64,000 bases of DNA. Source: Cupriavidus sp. MP-37 (GTDB lineage Bacteria > Pseudomonadota > Gammaproteobacteria > Burkholderiales > Burkholderiaceae). Within the stretch, counting starts at the first letter, position 1, and each line of letters starts with the position of its first letter. Below the pieces are notes generated by a model that was not told the DNA's origin, did no database searches, and was given only the letters and a program-made list of their open reading frames with translations. Shown here in pieces: positions 17,701 to 26,125 of this stretch. A program made the position numbers and the translations under genes. The DNA lies in contig NZ_CP085345.1 in the NCBI RefSeq assembly GCF_020618415.1, positions 496,001-560,000 on the forward strand. The letters are read 5' to 3'.

Positions 17701-18044
17701 CGCTGCTGCGTGGTCAGCCACAGCCAGGGCACCACCGTCAGGCGATAGCGTGCCAGACTGCCGTCGGCGCCGAGCTTCTCGGCCTGGCGGATCAGGCCGG
17801 TGCGGCGCGACTGGCCCCCACCCGCGAGCGTGGTCAGCAGCGTGACGCGTTGGCCCAGCAGGCTCTCCAGTGCGATATCGGCGTTGGCACTGACCGCAAC
17901 GATGCGCGACTCTGCCAGCGCCGAAACGCCTTCGCGGCCGATCCAGGCTTCAACCGCGAGTTCGCCGAGCGCGCCTTCGCCTTCCAGGGCATAGAGCCGG
18001 TGCGCCGCGCTGAAAAGATGCTGGTAAAGAGTAGTTACATCCAT
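14748..18044 (-). CDS. vgrG: VgrG spike protein with C-terminal extension (TssI)
   Basis: 1098 residues, longer than a minimal VgrG. Domains in order: gp27/gp44-like part (about 1-400), gp5-type OB fold (about 460-560) with RVRFHWQRG and LPRIGQEVLIKFADDDIDQP, a linker with NGQGEAG, a DUF2345 beta-helix part (about 760-905), then a 180-residue extension beginning YKPMEFRMRLANTPGEGG. The extension has alternating strands like a transthyretin-type cargo-docking fold (inferred) and ends in a short helix. It lies 10 bases before the phospholipase D gene, so the extension probably docks that effector. The ATG at 18044 overlaps an alternative reading frame of the upstream gene. Confidence 0.95.
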   Translation of the reverse strand: MDVTTLYQHLFSAAHRLYALEGEGALGELAVEAWIGREGVSALAESRIVAVSANADIALESLLGQRVTLLTTLAGGGQSRRTGLIRQAEKLGADGSLARYRLTVVPWLWLTTQQRNSQVFQNRKLDSIIETILQPYAPHAQWRYAAGAEARIAAFGERAHVAQFRETDYHFLTRLLAEAGLGYTVVEDKEAPSGHAVVIFADSAQLPEDEESAAGGGIRFHRAHSQESADAIQQLVCESRATVGGVAVTAWDPEAKRAIRGHAPARSGGNMGRVASPDPYLSVSLSLAPDAASAQRIAEQVIEAVEARALLFTGRASVRTLRSGTRLTVTGCPHLPPQEDDAAGYPLLLAAVEHCGINNLAADTRAALADRMGPLEAALCFDAPPPAPDAAEATAGLLGVQRDHAPVRLAPTQALQSAAREQGYAAIFRAIDARRPWRACVLDVDCPRLYSRSSPLGVHSAIVVGPDGQAQPEGNAEHHASPAGEIRVRFHWQRGERADDRSSRWIRVAQRQAGAGMGWQWLPRIGQEVLIKFADDDIDQPFVIGALYNGQGEAGHAPTPGGKSAAAGSDSQSLYAQGTDSAPSAQGNLAGGNSPAWHGLGAQPDGHRNAAALTGFKSQEHGGKGYNQLVLDDSDSQLRTQLATTLQSTQLNLGHLIHQQDNRRGSFRGQGFELRTDGHAAVRGQAGLLLTTYRDAATGKALPTGDNAAGIALLRQAGDLVKTLSQGATTHQTQALSTGNDDEAPLPKQTRAASGMVDGQALEAAKDDASSGNTTTSGKVPHQAAAMVHLNGRAGLTMVAGQDLQMANGESVALASGLDSNIAVAGQARVHAGQAIGMAAGLSGAGDNNIGLQLTAGQDDIDIQAQHDLLKLAARDDLTVVSANMNVDFAAAKRIRIATAGGASILIEGGNITVECPGAITYKAAQRKFEGAVNTAYPLPEFPQAPMPYKPMEFRMRLANTPGEGGHALAHAPWKIAVGEAPLGLSMVGDDELVVQGITDADGNVVLNQAQQEALARAYCASPANTWLVYPGQTVRVHVAEQDPAWTDAEAARHALNAGDFSGGLPQSMSDDNTQQRLRYARDALAAGSSNQIYKKTQ

Positions 18045-18207
18045 TCGCTTTCCGTTCGTGCAGCCGCAACTGCTTCAGGGGCCGGCATGCCCGCGCGGAC
18101 GCCGTCGCCGGTGCCCGCCGTGGTGATGCGGATTGCAGCACGGTGTGGCGCATGCCGGTCCGCCACGCCGCCTTCCTGCTGTACGTTGCTCGACGCGCTG
18201 CCGAGGG

Positions 18208-19041
18208 TCAGTTGCGCGCCTTTGCGGAAGGCCGCGTGCTGGCCGCCGCCGTGCTGATCGGCTTGCCTTCCGGCTGCGACAACAATGCCGCCAGGACTTC
18301 GGCATCGGGGTCGGCCGCGGCGGAGGACGCCTTGCGACGGGCTGTCCGGGTCGGCTTTGCGGCAGTGCTGCTCTTTGCGACAGCGGCCCTGTCTTTGCTG
18401 CTCGCACCATTCGTCGTGGACTTTGCCGCTGACGACGTAGTCTTCGCGCCCGATGTCTTTTTGCTGGATTTGCTGTTTTCGGCAGACTGTGGCCTGGCGG
18501 TTGCAGGCTGGCTGCCCAGAGCGGTCAGTGCAGCGAGCGTCGTGGCTCCCGCAACGGCACCTGCGGCGGCAGTCGCGCCGTCCACTTTGCCCAGGCTATC
18601 CAGTGCGGGGTCACTGCTGCCGGCATCGACAATGGTGGCGGCCTGGGGCTGGGGGGCTTCCGCCGCGTGCACCGGTTCCGGCGGCGCAACGGAAGCCGCC
18701 GGAGACGACCCCGGCGCATTGCCGGCCAGTGCCTGCGAACCCGCAGCGGTGGCACCACCCCCGCTCTGGGCCGGAGCCGCCGGCTTGTCCGCCTGCATCG
18801 GGACCGACACGTCGGCTCCCCGGTCTAGCCATAGCCAGCCAGCCACCGCGGCGGCGGCAACAGCGACCAGCCCACCAGCCACGTAACGGCGACCGGGCTT
18901 GCTGGCCGGCGCCTTGGCCGCCATCGGCACGCGCCCCTCCAGGCTGGCCAGGATGCGGGTCTGCCCGGCTGCGCCCGCGTCAGGCTCGTTGCCGAAGAGG
19001 GTGGGTGGCCCTGACGGCTTCACATCGTCGCTATTGCTCAT
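18208..19041 (-). CDS. Ala/Ser-rich single-pass membrane protein upstream of vgrG
   Basis: 277 residues. A cytoplasmic N-terminal tail (about 1-50, with GPPTLFGNEPD) is followed by one hydrophobic helix (about 53-70, AGGLVAVAAAAVAGWLWL) and a low-complexity Ala/Ser/Thr/Lys-rich C-terminal region with a short ordered end DPDAEVLAALLSQPEGKP. No catalytic motif or known family was recognised. It precedes vgrG on the same strand by 163 bases, and another frame stays open across this gap to a TAA overlapping the vgrG start, so the C-terminus could be frameshifted. A role in spike or effector loading is only a guess from position. Confidence 0.7.
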   Translation of the reverse strand: MSNSDDVKPSGPPTLFGNEPDAGAAGQTRILASLEGRVPMAAKAPASKPGRRYVAGGLVAVAAAAVAGWLWLDRGADVSVPMQADKPAAPAQSGGGATAAGSQALAGNAPGSSPAASVAPPEPVHAAEAPQPQAATIVDAGSSDPALDSLGKVDGATAAAGAVAGATTLAALTALGSQPATARPQSAENSKSSKKTSGAKTTSSAAKSTTNGASSKDRAAVAKSSTAAKPTRTARRKASSAAADPDAEVLAALLSQPEGKPISTAAASTRPSAKARN

Positions 19042-19319
19042 CTGTCATCAAGAGATTTGAAATAAAATGCGCGGCGGACGCTACCGGTCGGATTTACAAT
19101 TACCGGCCCGTTGTGTCATATATGGCAAATTCGTTCAATTTGGCCTTAGACTTCCGGATTCTACGGCTGGCCTCGTCGAAAGACAAACCCGATACGGGGG
19201 ACGTCTAGCGGGATTGAGATTTCATCGAACACAGATGTAAAAAATACTGAATATGCTGAGTTGCCCTTGCGCCCGCCTTCGCCGCAAGGGTCGCTGCCAG
19301 CCCGGTCAAGCAGGAAAGC

Positions 19320-20177
19320 ATGGTCTTTGTCGCACTGGTCCTCTATTTCGTGTTGATGGTTGCCGCTGCTGCCGTGCTGCTTCTTCCCGCAGTACGGCAG
19401 CGCTGCTTTGCGGTGGCGCGCACGCACTGGCGCCGCGTGAGCACCAGTGCGGCGTCTGCAGGCGCGCAATCGGCCAGCTCGATCCGCCAGTCGGTTGGCA
19501 ACGCCACCACTACGCTGGCTTCAGCGAGGGACTTCCTGGCAAAGCGCCGCGCCCTGGTGCTGGCCGCCGCAGGCGTGGTAACGCTGCCGCCGGTGGTGGC
19601 GCTGGCGTTGCGTCACCGGCAAGTCTTCCAGTTCGAGGACGATGATGGCGTGCGCGAGCCGGATCCGCAGATCGCCGCGCTGCTCAATGGCGAGCGGCTG
19701 GTGCCACCGCCGCCGCTGCCGCCGGAGGTCTTTACCACGCGCGAGGTGGAACTGATCCGCCCGGCCATCCGCGAAGCCAGCCGCGATTGGGAGCAGCTGG
19801 ATGCCGATTTCCGACAGCGGTTGTTGCTGGTCTACAAGATCATGCGCGACGAACACGGCTATGAAATGGCGCTGCTGGAGGGCTACCGAAGCCCGGAACG
19901 GCAGGCCAAGCTGGCCGCGATGGGCAGCCATGTGACGCAGGCCGGCGCCTACCACAGCTACCACCAGTTCGGGCTGGCCGCGGACAGCGCCTTCTACCGC
20001 GACGGCAAGCTGGTGATCACCGAAAAAGACCCGTGGGCCATGCGCGGCTACGAGTTGTATGGCCGTGCCGCCGAATCCGCCGGTCTGGTTTGGGGCGGCC
20101 GCTGGAAGATGATGGATCTCGGGCACGTCGAGCTGCGACGCCCGGGAGTGCTGGGCAAGCGGCCGGCACAGCCATAA
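19320..20177 (+). CDS. M15-family peptidoglycan peptidase, T6SS-associated (TagX-like)
   Basis: 285 residues with two N-terminal hydrophobic segments (about 2-24 and 79-97), then a periplasmic M15 domain. Zinc and catalytic residues are visible: His215 and Asp222 in SYHQFGLAADSAF, and His269 in GHVELR, with the usual EGYRSPERQ lead-in. M15 enzymes cut peptide stems of the wall (D-Ala-D-Ala or L,D-endopeptidase). In Acinetobacter, TagX of this family opens the wall for T6SS assembly. Position directly before PAAR and TssM supports the same role here. AGGAA lies a few bases before the ATG. Confidence 0.88.
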   Translation: MVFVALVLYFVLMVAAAAVLLLPAVRQRCFAVARTHWRRVSTSAASAGAQSASSIRQSVGNATTTLASARDFLAKRRALVLAAAGVVTLPPVVALALRHRQVFQFEDDDGVREPDPQIAALLNGERLVPPPPLPPEVFTTREVELIRPAIREASRDWEQLDADFRQRLLLVYKIMRDEHGYEMALLEGYRSPERQAKLAAMGSHVTQAGAYHSYHQFGLAADSAFYRDGKLVITEKDPWAMRGYELYGRAAESAGLVWGGRWKMMDLGHVELRRPGVLGKRPAQP

Positions 20178-20264
20178 CGGCACGATCGCTCCGCATGGCG
20201 GGGCTGGCAGGAACATGAATTCAGGACCGGCAGCGGTTGGCCGGCGCAATCTGGGGAGAGCGTA

Positions 20265-20534
20265 GTGGCACGTCCTTTCATTCTGCTGGGCGACAAGACC
20301 GACCACGGCGGCGTGGTGATCACCGCGTCGGGCAACACCAGCACCAACGGCAAGGGCATTGCGTGCGTGGGAGATCGTGTGACCTGTCCGCGCTCCGGCC
20401 ACGGCGGCACTACCGTCATTGTCACCGGCGACCCCAACGTGATCATCGACGGCCGTGCCGCCGCGCGGCATGGCGACAAGACCGCTTGCGGCGCGACCTT
20501 GCTGTCCAGCCAGGGCGTGACCGGCAGCGAATGA
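20265..20534 (+). CDS. PAAR-repeat spike tip protein
   Basis: 89 residues, starting with GTG at 20265 preceded by GGGGAG. It has the small PAAR fold pattern: RPFILLGDKTDHGGVV, then VGDRVTCPRSGHGG, DPNVIIDGRAAARHGDKTAC, with the His and Cys residues that bind the tip metal ion. PAAR proteins cap VgrG and sharpen the spike. It is the only PAAR found in the window, so three VgrGs may share it or draw on others elsewhere. It lies between the M15 peptidase and the 505-residue membrane protein in what looks like one operon. Confidence 0.95.
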   Translation: MARPFILLGDKTDHGGVVITASGNTSTNGKGIACVGDRVTCPRSGHGGTTVIVTGDPNVIIDGRAAARHGDKTACGATLLSSQGVTGSE

Positions 20535-20592
20535 AGTCCCGGCAGCGAACGGCCGTTTCAAACGGCCTCCCGCCGCCATTCGACACGAAACC

Positions 20593-22110
20593 ATGTTTCC
20601 AAGACTGATCAAGTCCACGCTGATCCTGTTCGCGGTGTTCGCCGTGGTGTGGGTCGCGACCATTGCCTGGTGGCAGTCGATCAACCGGATGCCGACCACC
20701 ACTGACATCGTCACGCACCTGGTGCTGATGCCGGCCGGCATGGTGGCCGCTTACCTGGTCATCAAGCGCGCCCTGGACGGCATCCGCAGCAATGTTGCGG
20801 CCGCCAGCCAGGCGTCCCCCTCCGCGGCGCCCGGGGCCGCCGACAATGCCACGGACGGCGCCCGGCCTTCCGCCGAAGACCCCACCCGCAGCTGGCGCGC
20901 GGCGCTGCTTGCCAGCGCGGTGCGCACGCCCGCGGGCAATGCGCCCGAGGCCTTGGTGGAGGCAGCCAAGGCCGGCAACCGGCCTGGGCTGGTGGCGCTG
21001 GATGGTTTGCCCGGGCCTGTCTTTGCTGCCCAGGTCGAGTCGCTCGATATCGACAGCCTGCGCACGGAATTCGCGGCCCGCACGCCCGATCTGGCCTGGG
21101 ACGACGAGGCCTTGCGCGCGCTGGCGCTGGCCGCCGAGGTGACGGATGAGCTGGGCATGCAGGCAGCGGTCTACGCGCCTGCCGGCTACGACATGGCCGT
21201 GCCGGACAGCACCGCGCCGCTGGTGGCCACCATGCTGCTGCCGCGCGGGTGGCCGGAAACGCGTCAGGCCGCCGCGGGTGACTGGCTGCGCGAGCGCTTG
21301 TCCCAGTACTGGCCGGCTGCGCGACTCACGCTCGAAGCCACGGCCGCACGTGGCGACGGCGACGCCCTGCTGTTGCTGGACCGCGCCACCCAGGCCGTGA
21401 ACCGCCCCGTCGACGGCCGGCCGGCGCTGCGCATGCTGGTGGCCGCCGATTCGCTGATTGGTGCCAATGCCGTCGAGGCGCTGGAACTGGAAGACCAGCT
21501 CTTCAGTGCGCGCTGTCCGCATGGCCGTACCCCCGGAGAGGCCGCCGCCGGCGTGCTGCTGGGCGCGCACCATCCTGCCGCGCGCGCCACCGAGACAGAC
21601 TCTGAGGCGGATGCAGACGCAGATGCCCAAAGCGCGCCGATCCTGATTGCGCGCACGGCGATGTCCCGCCTGGACGCGCCGACGGCAGACCGCGGCCAGC
21701 CACAACTCGAGGCGCTTGCGCAGGCCGTCACCCAGGCCATCGAGACCATTGCCGGCAAGGCCGAAGCCGCGCCGCAGGACGGAACCGAAACCGCGGCGCA
21801 GCCTGGCGAGACTCCTGTGCCGGTGGCAGCGATCGTCACGGACACCGGCGTCCATCCCGTGCGCACCGTCGAGATCGCGCAAGTTCTCAGTACCCGTTTC
21901 CCCACGCTGGACCCGGTTGCCGACCTGCTGGCGCTGGGCCTGCCGTGCGGCTACGCCGGCGCCGCCGGCGCGCTGCTGCCGGTGGTGGTGGCCCACCAGC
22001 TGGCGCTGGATGGCGGCCGGCCCGTGCTGGCACTGAGCGCCGGCGACGCGCAGCAGCGCGGCGCTGTCGCGGTCCTGCCGGCGGGACCCGTGGCGCCAGA
22101 TTCTGCCTGA
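20593..22110 (+). CDS. T6SS-linked membrane protein with thiolase-like C-terminus, unknown
   Basis: 505 residues. Two N-terminal hydrophobic segments (about 7-27 and 41-58) anchor it, followed by an Ala/Pro linker and a soluble domain (about 95-500). The end of the soluble domain (VTDTGVHPVRTVEIAQVL, LDPVADLLALGLPCGYAGAA, then ALDGGRPVLALSAGD) recalls the C-terminal half of beta-ketoacyl synthase/thiolase-like proteins, with no Cys-His-His active site that I can place. It lies 58 bases after PAAR and 58 bases before TssM, so it is very probably a T6SS accessory. A chaperone-like role in effector or spike loading is possible but unproven. Confidence 0.75.
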   Translation: MFPRLIKSTLILFAVFAVVWVATIAWWQSINRMPTTTDIVTHLVLMPAGMVAAYLVIKRALDGIRSNVAAASQASPSAAPGAADNATDGARPSAEDPTRSWRAALLASAVRTPAGNAPEALVEAAKAGNRPGLVALDGLPGPVFAAQVESLDIDSLRTEFAARTPDLAWDDEALRALALAAEVTDELGMQAAVYAPAGYDMAVPDSTAPLVATMLLPRGWPETRQAAAGDWLRERLSQYWPAARLTLEATAARGDGDALLLLDRATQAVNRPVDGRPALRMLVAADSLIGANAVEALELEDQLFSARCPHGRTPGEAAAGVLLGAHHPAARATETDSEADADADAQSAPILIARTAMSRLDAPTADRGQPQLEALAQAVTQAIETIAGKAEAAPQDGTETAAQPGETPVPVAAIVTDTGVHPVRTVEIAQVLSTRFPTLDPVADLLALGLPCGYAGAAGALLPVVVAHQLALDGGRPVLALSAGDAQQRGAVAVLPAGPVAPDSA

Positions 22111-22168
22111 ACCGCCCTGCCCCGAACCGCGCCCCCGAATCCCGTATTGCTCCCGAGCCAAAGGCAAC

Positions 22169-25100
22169 ATGCATCGCATCCTTAACTTCCTGACCCACAC
22201 ACGCACGCTGTCGGTATTCGGCGTGGTCGTGCTGACCGTCTTCCTGTTGCTGATGGCGCAGACCTTCGAGATCGGCCTGGCCTGGGTCGCCATTGTCCTG
22301 GGCGTGTTGCTGCTGGCATGGCTGGCCACCTATCTGTGGAAGCGTTGGCGCGCGCGCCGGGCCAGCGGCAAGCTCGAAGGCATCCTCGAGCAGCAGGCCG
22401 ACATGGCCGCCAAGGCCGCGCCGCCCGACAAGCGCGACGAGGTCGAGGCGCTGCGCACGCGTCTGGCCAGCGCCGTGAAGACCATCAAGACCTCGAAGCT
22501 GGGGCAGATGTCAGGCAGCGAGGCGCTCTACGAGCTGCCCTGGTACATCGTGATCGGCAACCCCGCGGCGGGCAAGAGCACGGCCGTGCTGAACTCGGGC
22601 CTGCAGTTTCCGTTCGCAGACAAGAACAACGCCGTGATCCACGGCATTGGCGGCACGCGCAACTGCGACTGGTTTTTCACTACCGAAGGCATCCTGCTCG
22701 ATACCGCGGGCCGCTATGCCATCCATGAAGAGGACCGGCGTGAATGGCTGGGCTTCCTGGATCTGCTCAAGCGCTATCGCCCCAAGGCGCCGATCAATGG
22801 CATCGTGGTGACAGTCAGCATTCCGGAACTGACGCAGAACCGGCCCGAGTTCGCCATCAACCTCGCCAAGAACCTGCGCCAGCGCGTTCAGGAACTGACC
22901 GAGCGGCTGGAAGTGTTCGCGCCGGTCTACGTGATGTTCACCAAGGCCGACCTGATCACCGGCTTTACCGAATTCTTCGGCGACAACGAAAAGCAAGAGC
23001 GCGACCGCGTCTGGGGCGCCACCCTGCCCTTCGCGCTCGAGGAGCGCCGCGACGTGGCAACGGTGTTCGACCAGCGCTTTGACGAGCTGTGCGACGGCCT
23101 GAAGGAGATCAGCGTGGCGCAGATCGCGCAGCACCGCAACGGCAAGCTTTCGCCGGGGCTGCTGAGCTTTCCGCTGGAATTTGCCTCGATCAAGCCTACG
23201 CTGCGCGCCTTCCTGGTCACGCTGTTCGACGAGAACCCGTTCCAGTACAAGCCGGTGTTCCGCGGCTTCTACTTCACCAGCGCAGTCCAGGAAGCCAGCA
23301 CCACCAGCGTCTCGGCCGAGCGCATCGCGCGCCGCTTCGGGCTAAAGCTGGAAGGCGTGGCCGGCAACCGCGAGGTGTTCTCGAAGAACGGCTTCTTCCT
23401 GCGTGACCTGTTTTCCAAGGTGATCTTTGCCGACCGCCGCACCGTGCGCCAGTTTGCCAGCCCGGCCAAGACACGGCTGCGCTTTGCCACGTTCTTCGGT
23501 CTGGTGCTGCTGCTGGGCCTGCTGCTGGGTGGCTGGACCTGGTCGTTCCTGGGCAACCGGCAGCTGACCGCCAACGTGCAGGCGGACCTGGACAAGATCG
23601 TCAAGATGCAGCAGAACCGCGTCGACCTGCAGGCGCGGCTGGAGGCGCTGGACATCCTGCAGGACCGCATCGAGCAGCTGGAACGCTTCCGCACCGACCA
23701 CCCGCTGGCTTTGTCGCTGGGCCTGTACCAGGGCGATACGCTGCAGCACAAGCTGCTCGACGAGTACTACAACGGCCTGCGCCAGGTCATGCTGAAGCCA
23801 GTCGGCGGAGCCATCGAGACCTTCCTGGCCGAAGTCAACGCCCATCCCGACCAACTCGCGCCGATGGTGCGACCACCTGAAACCGGTGCCGTGACCGCGA
23901 CGGCGCTGGCGTCGGCGGCGCCGGCCTCGGCCCCCGCTGCCACGGCCACCGCGGCCACCGCCACGCCCGCCGCAGGCAAACGCTACACCGACGCCTCGCC
24001 CACCAACGTGGAAGACGCGTACAACGCGCTCAAGACCTACCTGATGCTGGCGGACAAGCGCCACGTCGAGGTTGCGCACCTGACTGACCAGATGACCCGT
24101 TTCTGGCGTGGCTGGCTCGAAGACAACCGCGGCAACATGCCGCGCGAGCAGCTGATCCGCTCGGCCGAACGCAACCTGTCGTTCTACCTGGCGCGCGTCA
24201 ACGACGACAACTGGCCGCTGCTGGAAGGCAACCTGTCGCTGATCGACCAGTCCCGCGAGAACCTGCGCCGCGTGGTACGGGGCATGCCCGCACGCGAGCG
24301 CGCCTATGCCGAGATCAAGGCCCGCGCCTCGACCCGCTTTGCCCCGATGACGGTGGCCCGCATCGTCGGCGACACCGGCGCTTCCGTGGTCGCCGGCAGC
24401 TACGCCGTGCCCGGCACCTTCACGCGCGAAGCGTGGCTCGGCTATGTGCAGCCCGCCATCCGCGAAGCCGCCAGCAAGGAGCTGCAGACCAAGGACTGGG
24501 TGCTCAATGTCGCCGCGCGCGATGACCTGACCCTTGAAGGCAGCCCCGAGCAGATCCAGAAGACGCTGGTCATGATGTACAAGACCGAGTACGCGCGGGA
24601 ATGGCAGCGCTTCATGCAAGGGGTGACGATCCAGGACTTCGGCAGCTTCGAGCAGGCGGTGGCCAGCATGAACCTGCTGGGCGATCCGGCCAATTCGCCG
24701 ATCCGCAAGGTGCTGGACACCGCGTATGAGCAGACTTCATGGGACAACCCCTCGCTACTCAATGCCGGCCTGAAGCAAGCCAAGTCCGGCATGCTGGACT
24801 GGTTCAAGCGGCTGATCTCGCGTGGCACGCCCTCGCAGGTCAGCGTCAATGTCGATGTCAACGGCGCCAACGGCGCGGCGGGCACCATCCCGATGGGCCC
24901 GGTGGGCAAGGAGTTCTCCGGCCTGGCGCGCATCGTCGTGATGCATGACAACAATTCGATGCTGCGCGGCTACATGGAGTCGCTGTCCAAGGTACGCACG
25001 CGCTTCAACCAGCTCAAGAACCAGGGCGACCCGGGACCCGGCGCACGCCAGCTGATGCAGCAGACGCTGGACGGCAATGGTTCGGAGCTGTCGGACGCGC

Positions 25101-26125
25101 TCAAGTACGTCGACGAGCAGATGATGACCGGCCTTACCGACAGCCAGCGCCAGGCGCTGCGGCCGCTGCTGGTGCGCCCGCTGCTGCAGTCTTACGCCGT
25201 GGTGATCCGCCCCGCCAGCGTCGAGATCAACAAGGTCTGGAACGCACAGGTGTACCAGCCGTTCAGCCAGACCCTGGCGACCAAGTATCCGTTTGCCTCG
25301 GATGCCAAGATCGAAGCCAGCGCGGCGGAGATCGGCCAGATCTTCGGGCCGGAGGGCGCCATCGCCAAGTTCACCACCGCCACCATCGGCCCGCTGTCGG
25401 TGCGCCGCGGCGACATGCTGGCAGCGCGTACCTGGGGCGACCTGGGCCTGACGCTGGCGCCGGAGTTCACGACCAACTTCACGCGCTGGGTAGCGCCGCT
25501 GACCGGCGGCGCGGCGGGAGGGGGCGGCGGCGCCACGGCCGCGGCAGCCCAGCAGACCGTGTTCCAGATCCTGCCGACGCCCGCGACCGGCACCACCGAG
25601 TACACCATCGAGATCGACGGCCAGCAGCTGCGCTATCGCAATACGCCGGCGCAGTGGGCCAACTTTGTCTGGCCGAACCCGCAGGGCTCGCCCGGCGCCA
25701 GGATCACGGCGACGACGTTCGACGGCCGCTCCGTCGAGCTGCTCAACGAACCTGGCCGCTTCGGCCTCGAGCGCCTGATCGCAACGGCTGCGCGCAAGCG
25801 CCGCCCGGATGGCGCCTTCGACCTGACCTGGAGCCGCGACAATATCTCGGTCAGCGTGGCGCTGCGCATCATCAGCAGCCCGCAGACCGCGGGCAATGCC
25901 GGTGCGTCCGACTCGCCGCAGAGCCAGGGCCTGCGCGGACTGCGCCTGCCGACTGCGATTGCTGACGCCAATGCGCCGCTGAATACCGCAACGCCACCGG
26001 CCGCTTCGCCGTCGACGTCTCCCGCGGCGCCGCCGTCCGCCACCTCTGCCCAGAACCCGCAGGCCAGCACGCCGGGCAGCGCGCAGGCCTCGGCCCAAGT
26101 CAACCAAGGAGGTACGGCGCAATGA
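22169..26125 (+). CDS. tssM: TssM (IcmF-like) inner-membrane complex protein
   Basis: 1318 residues. N-terminal membrane segments (about 13-55), a cytoplasmic NTPase-like domain with Walker A GNPAAGKST at residues 130-138, a third membrane segment (about 440-460, FGLVLLLGLLLGGWTWSFLG), and a long periplasmic part of IcmF-related and DUF1215-type helices, ending in a beta domain and a Pro/Ser/Ala-rich tail. TssM with TssL and TssJ forms the trans-envelope membrane complex. The Walker A looks intact, so NTP binding is plausible. It overlaps tagF by ATGA. The length is slightly above the usual 1100-1200 because of low-complexity insertions near residues 575-610 and the tail. Confidence 0.97.
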   Translation: MHRILNFLTHTRTLSVFGVVVLTVFLLLMAQTFEIGLAWVAIVLGVLLLAWLATYLWKRWRARRASGKLEGILEQQADMAAKAAPPDKRDEVEALRTRLASAVKTIKTSKLGQMSGSEALYELPWYIVIGNPAAGKSTAVLNSGLQFPFADKNNAVIHGIGGTRNCDWFFTTEGILLDTAGRYAIHEEDRREWLGFLDLLKRYRPKAPINGIVVTVSIPELTQNRPEFAINLAKNLRQRVQELTERLEVFAPVYVMFTKADLITGFTEFFGDNEKQERDRVWGATLPFALEERRDVATVFDQRFDELCDGLKEISVAQIAQHRNGKLSPGLLSFPLEFASIKPTLRAFLVTLFDENPFQYKPVFRGFYFTSAVQEASTTSVSAERIARRFGLKLEGVAGNREVFSKNGFFLRDLFSKVIFADRRTVRQFASPAKTRLRFATFFGLVLLLGLLLGGWTWSFLGNRQLTANVQADLDKIVKMQQNRVDLQARLEALDILQDRIEQLERFRTDHPLALSLGLYQGDTLQHKLLDEYYNGLRQVMLKPVGGAIETFLAEVNAHPDQLAPMVRPPETGAVTATALASAAPASAPAATATAATATPAAGKRYTDASPTNVEDAYNALKTYLMLADKRHVEVAHLTDQMTRFWRGWLEDNRGNMPREQLIRSAERNLSFYLARVNDDNWPLLEGNLSLIDQSRENLRRVVRGMPARERAYAEIKARASTRFAPMTVARIVGDTGASVVAGSYAVPGTFTREAWLGYVQPAIREAASKELQTKDWVLNVAARDDLTLEGSPEQIQKTLVMMYKTEYAREWQRFMQGVTIQDFGSFEQAVASMNLLGDPANSPIRKVLDTAYEQTSWDNPSLLNAGLKQAKSGMLDWFKRLISRGTPSQVSVNVDVNGANGAAGTIPMGPVGKEFSGLARIVVMHDNNSMLRGYMESLSKVRTRFNQLKNQGDPGPGARQLMQQTLDGNGSELSDALKYVDEQMMTGLTDSQRQALRPLLVRPLLQSYAVVIRPASVEINKVWNAQVYQPFSQTLATKYPFASDAKIEASAAEIGQIFGPEGAIAKFTTATIGPLSVRRGDMLAARTWGDLGLTLAPEFTTNFTRWVAPLTGGAAGGGGGATAAAAQQTVFQILPTPATGTTEYTIEIDGQQLRYRNTPAQWANFVWPNPQGSPGARITATTFDGRSVELLNEPGRFGLERLIATAARKRRPDGAFDLTWSRDNISVSVALRIISSPQTAGNAGASDSPQSQGLRGLRLPTAIADANAPLNTATPPAASPSTSPAAPPSATSAQNPQASTPGSAQASAQVNQGGTAQ

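Noticed and set aside
15213..18257. 1014-residue open frame on the plus strand
   Set aside because: It lies opposite vgrG copy 1, is Arg/Gly/His-rich low-information text, and has no domain or ribosome binding site; it is an antisense ghost of GC-rich coding DNA.
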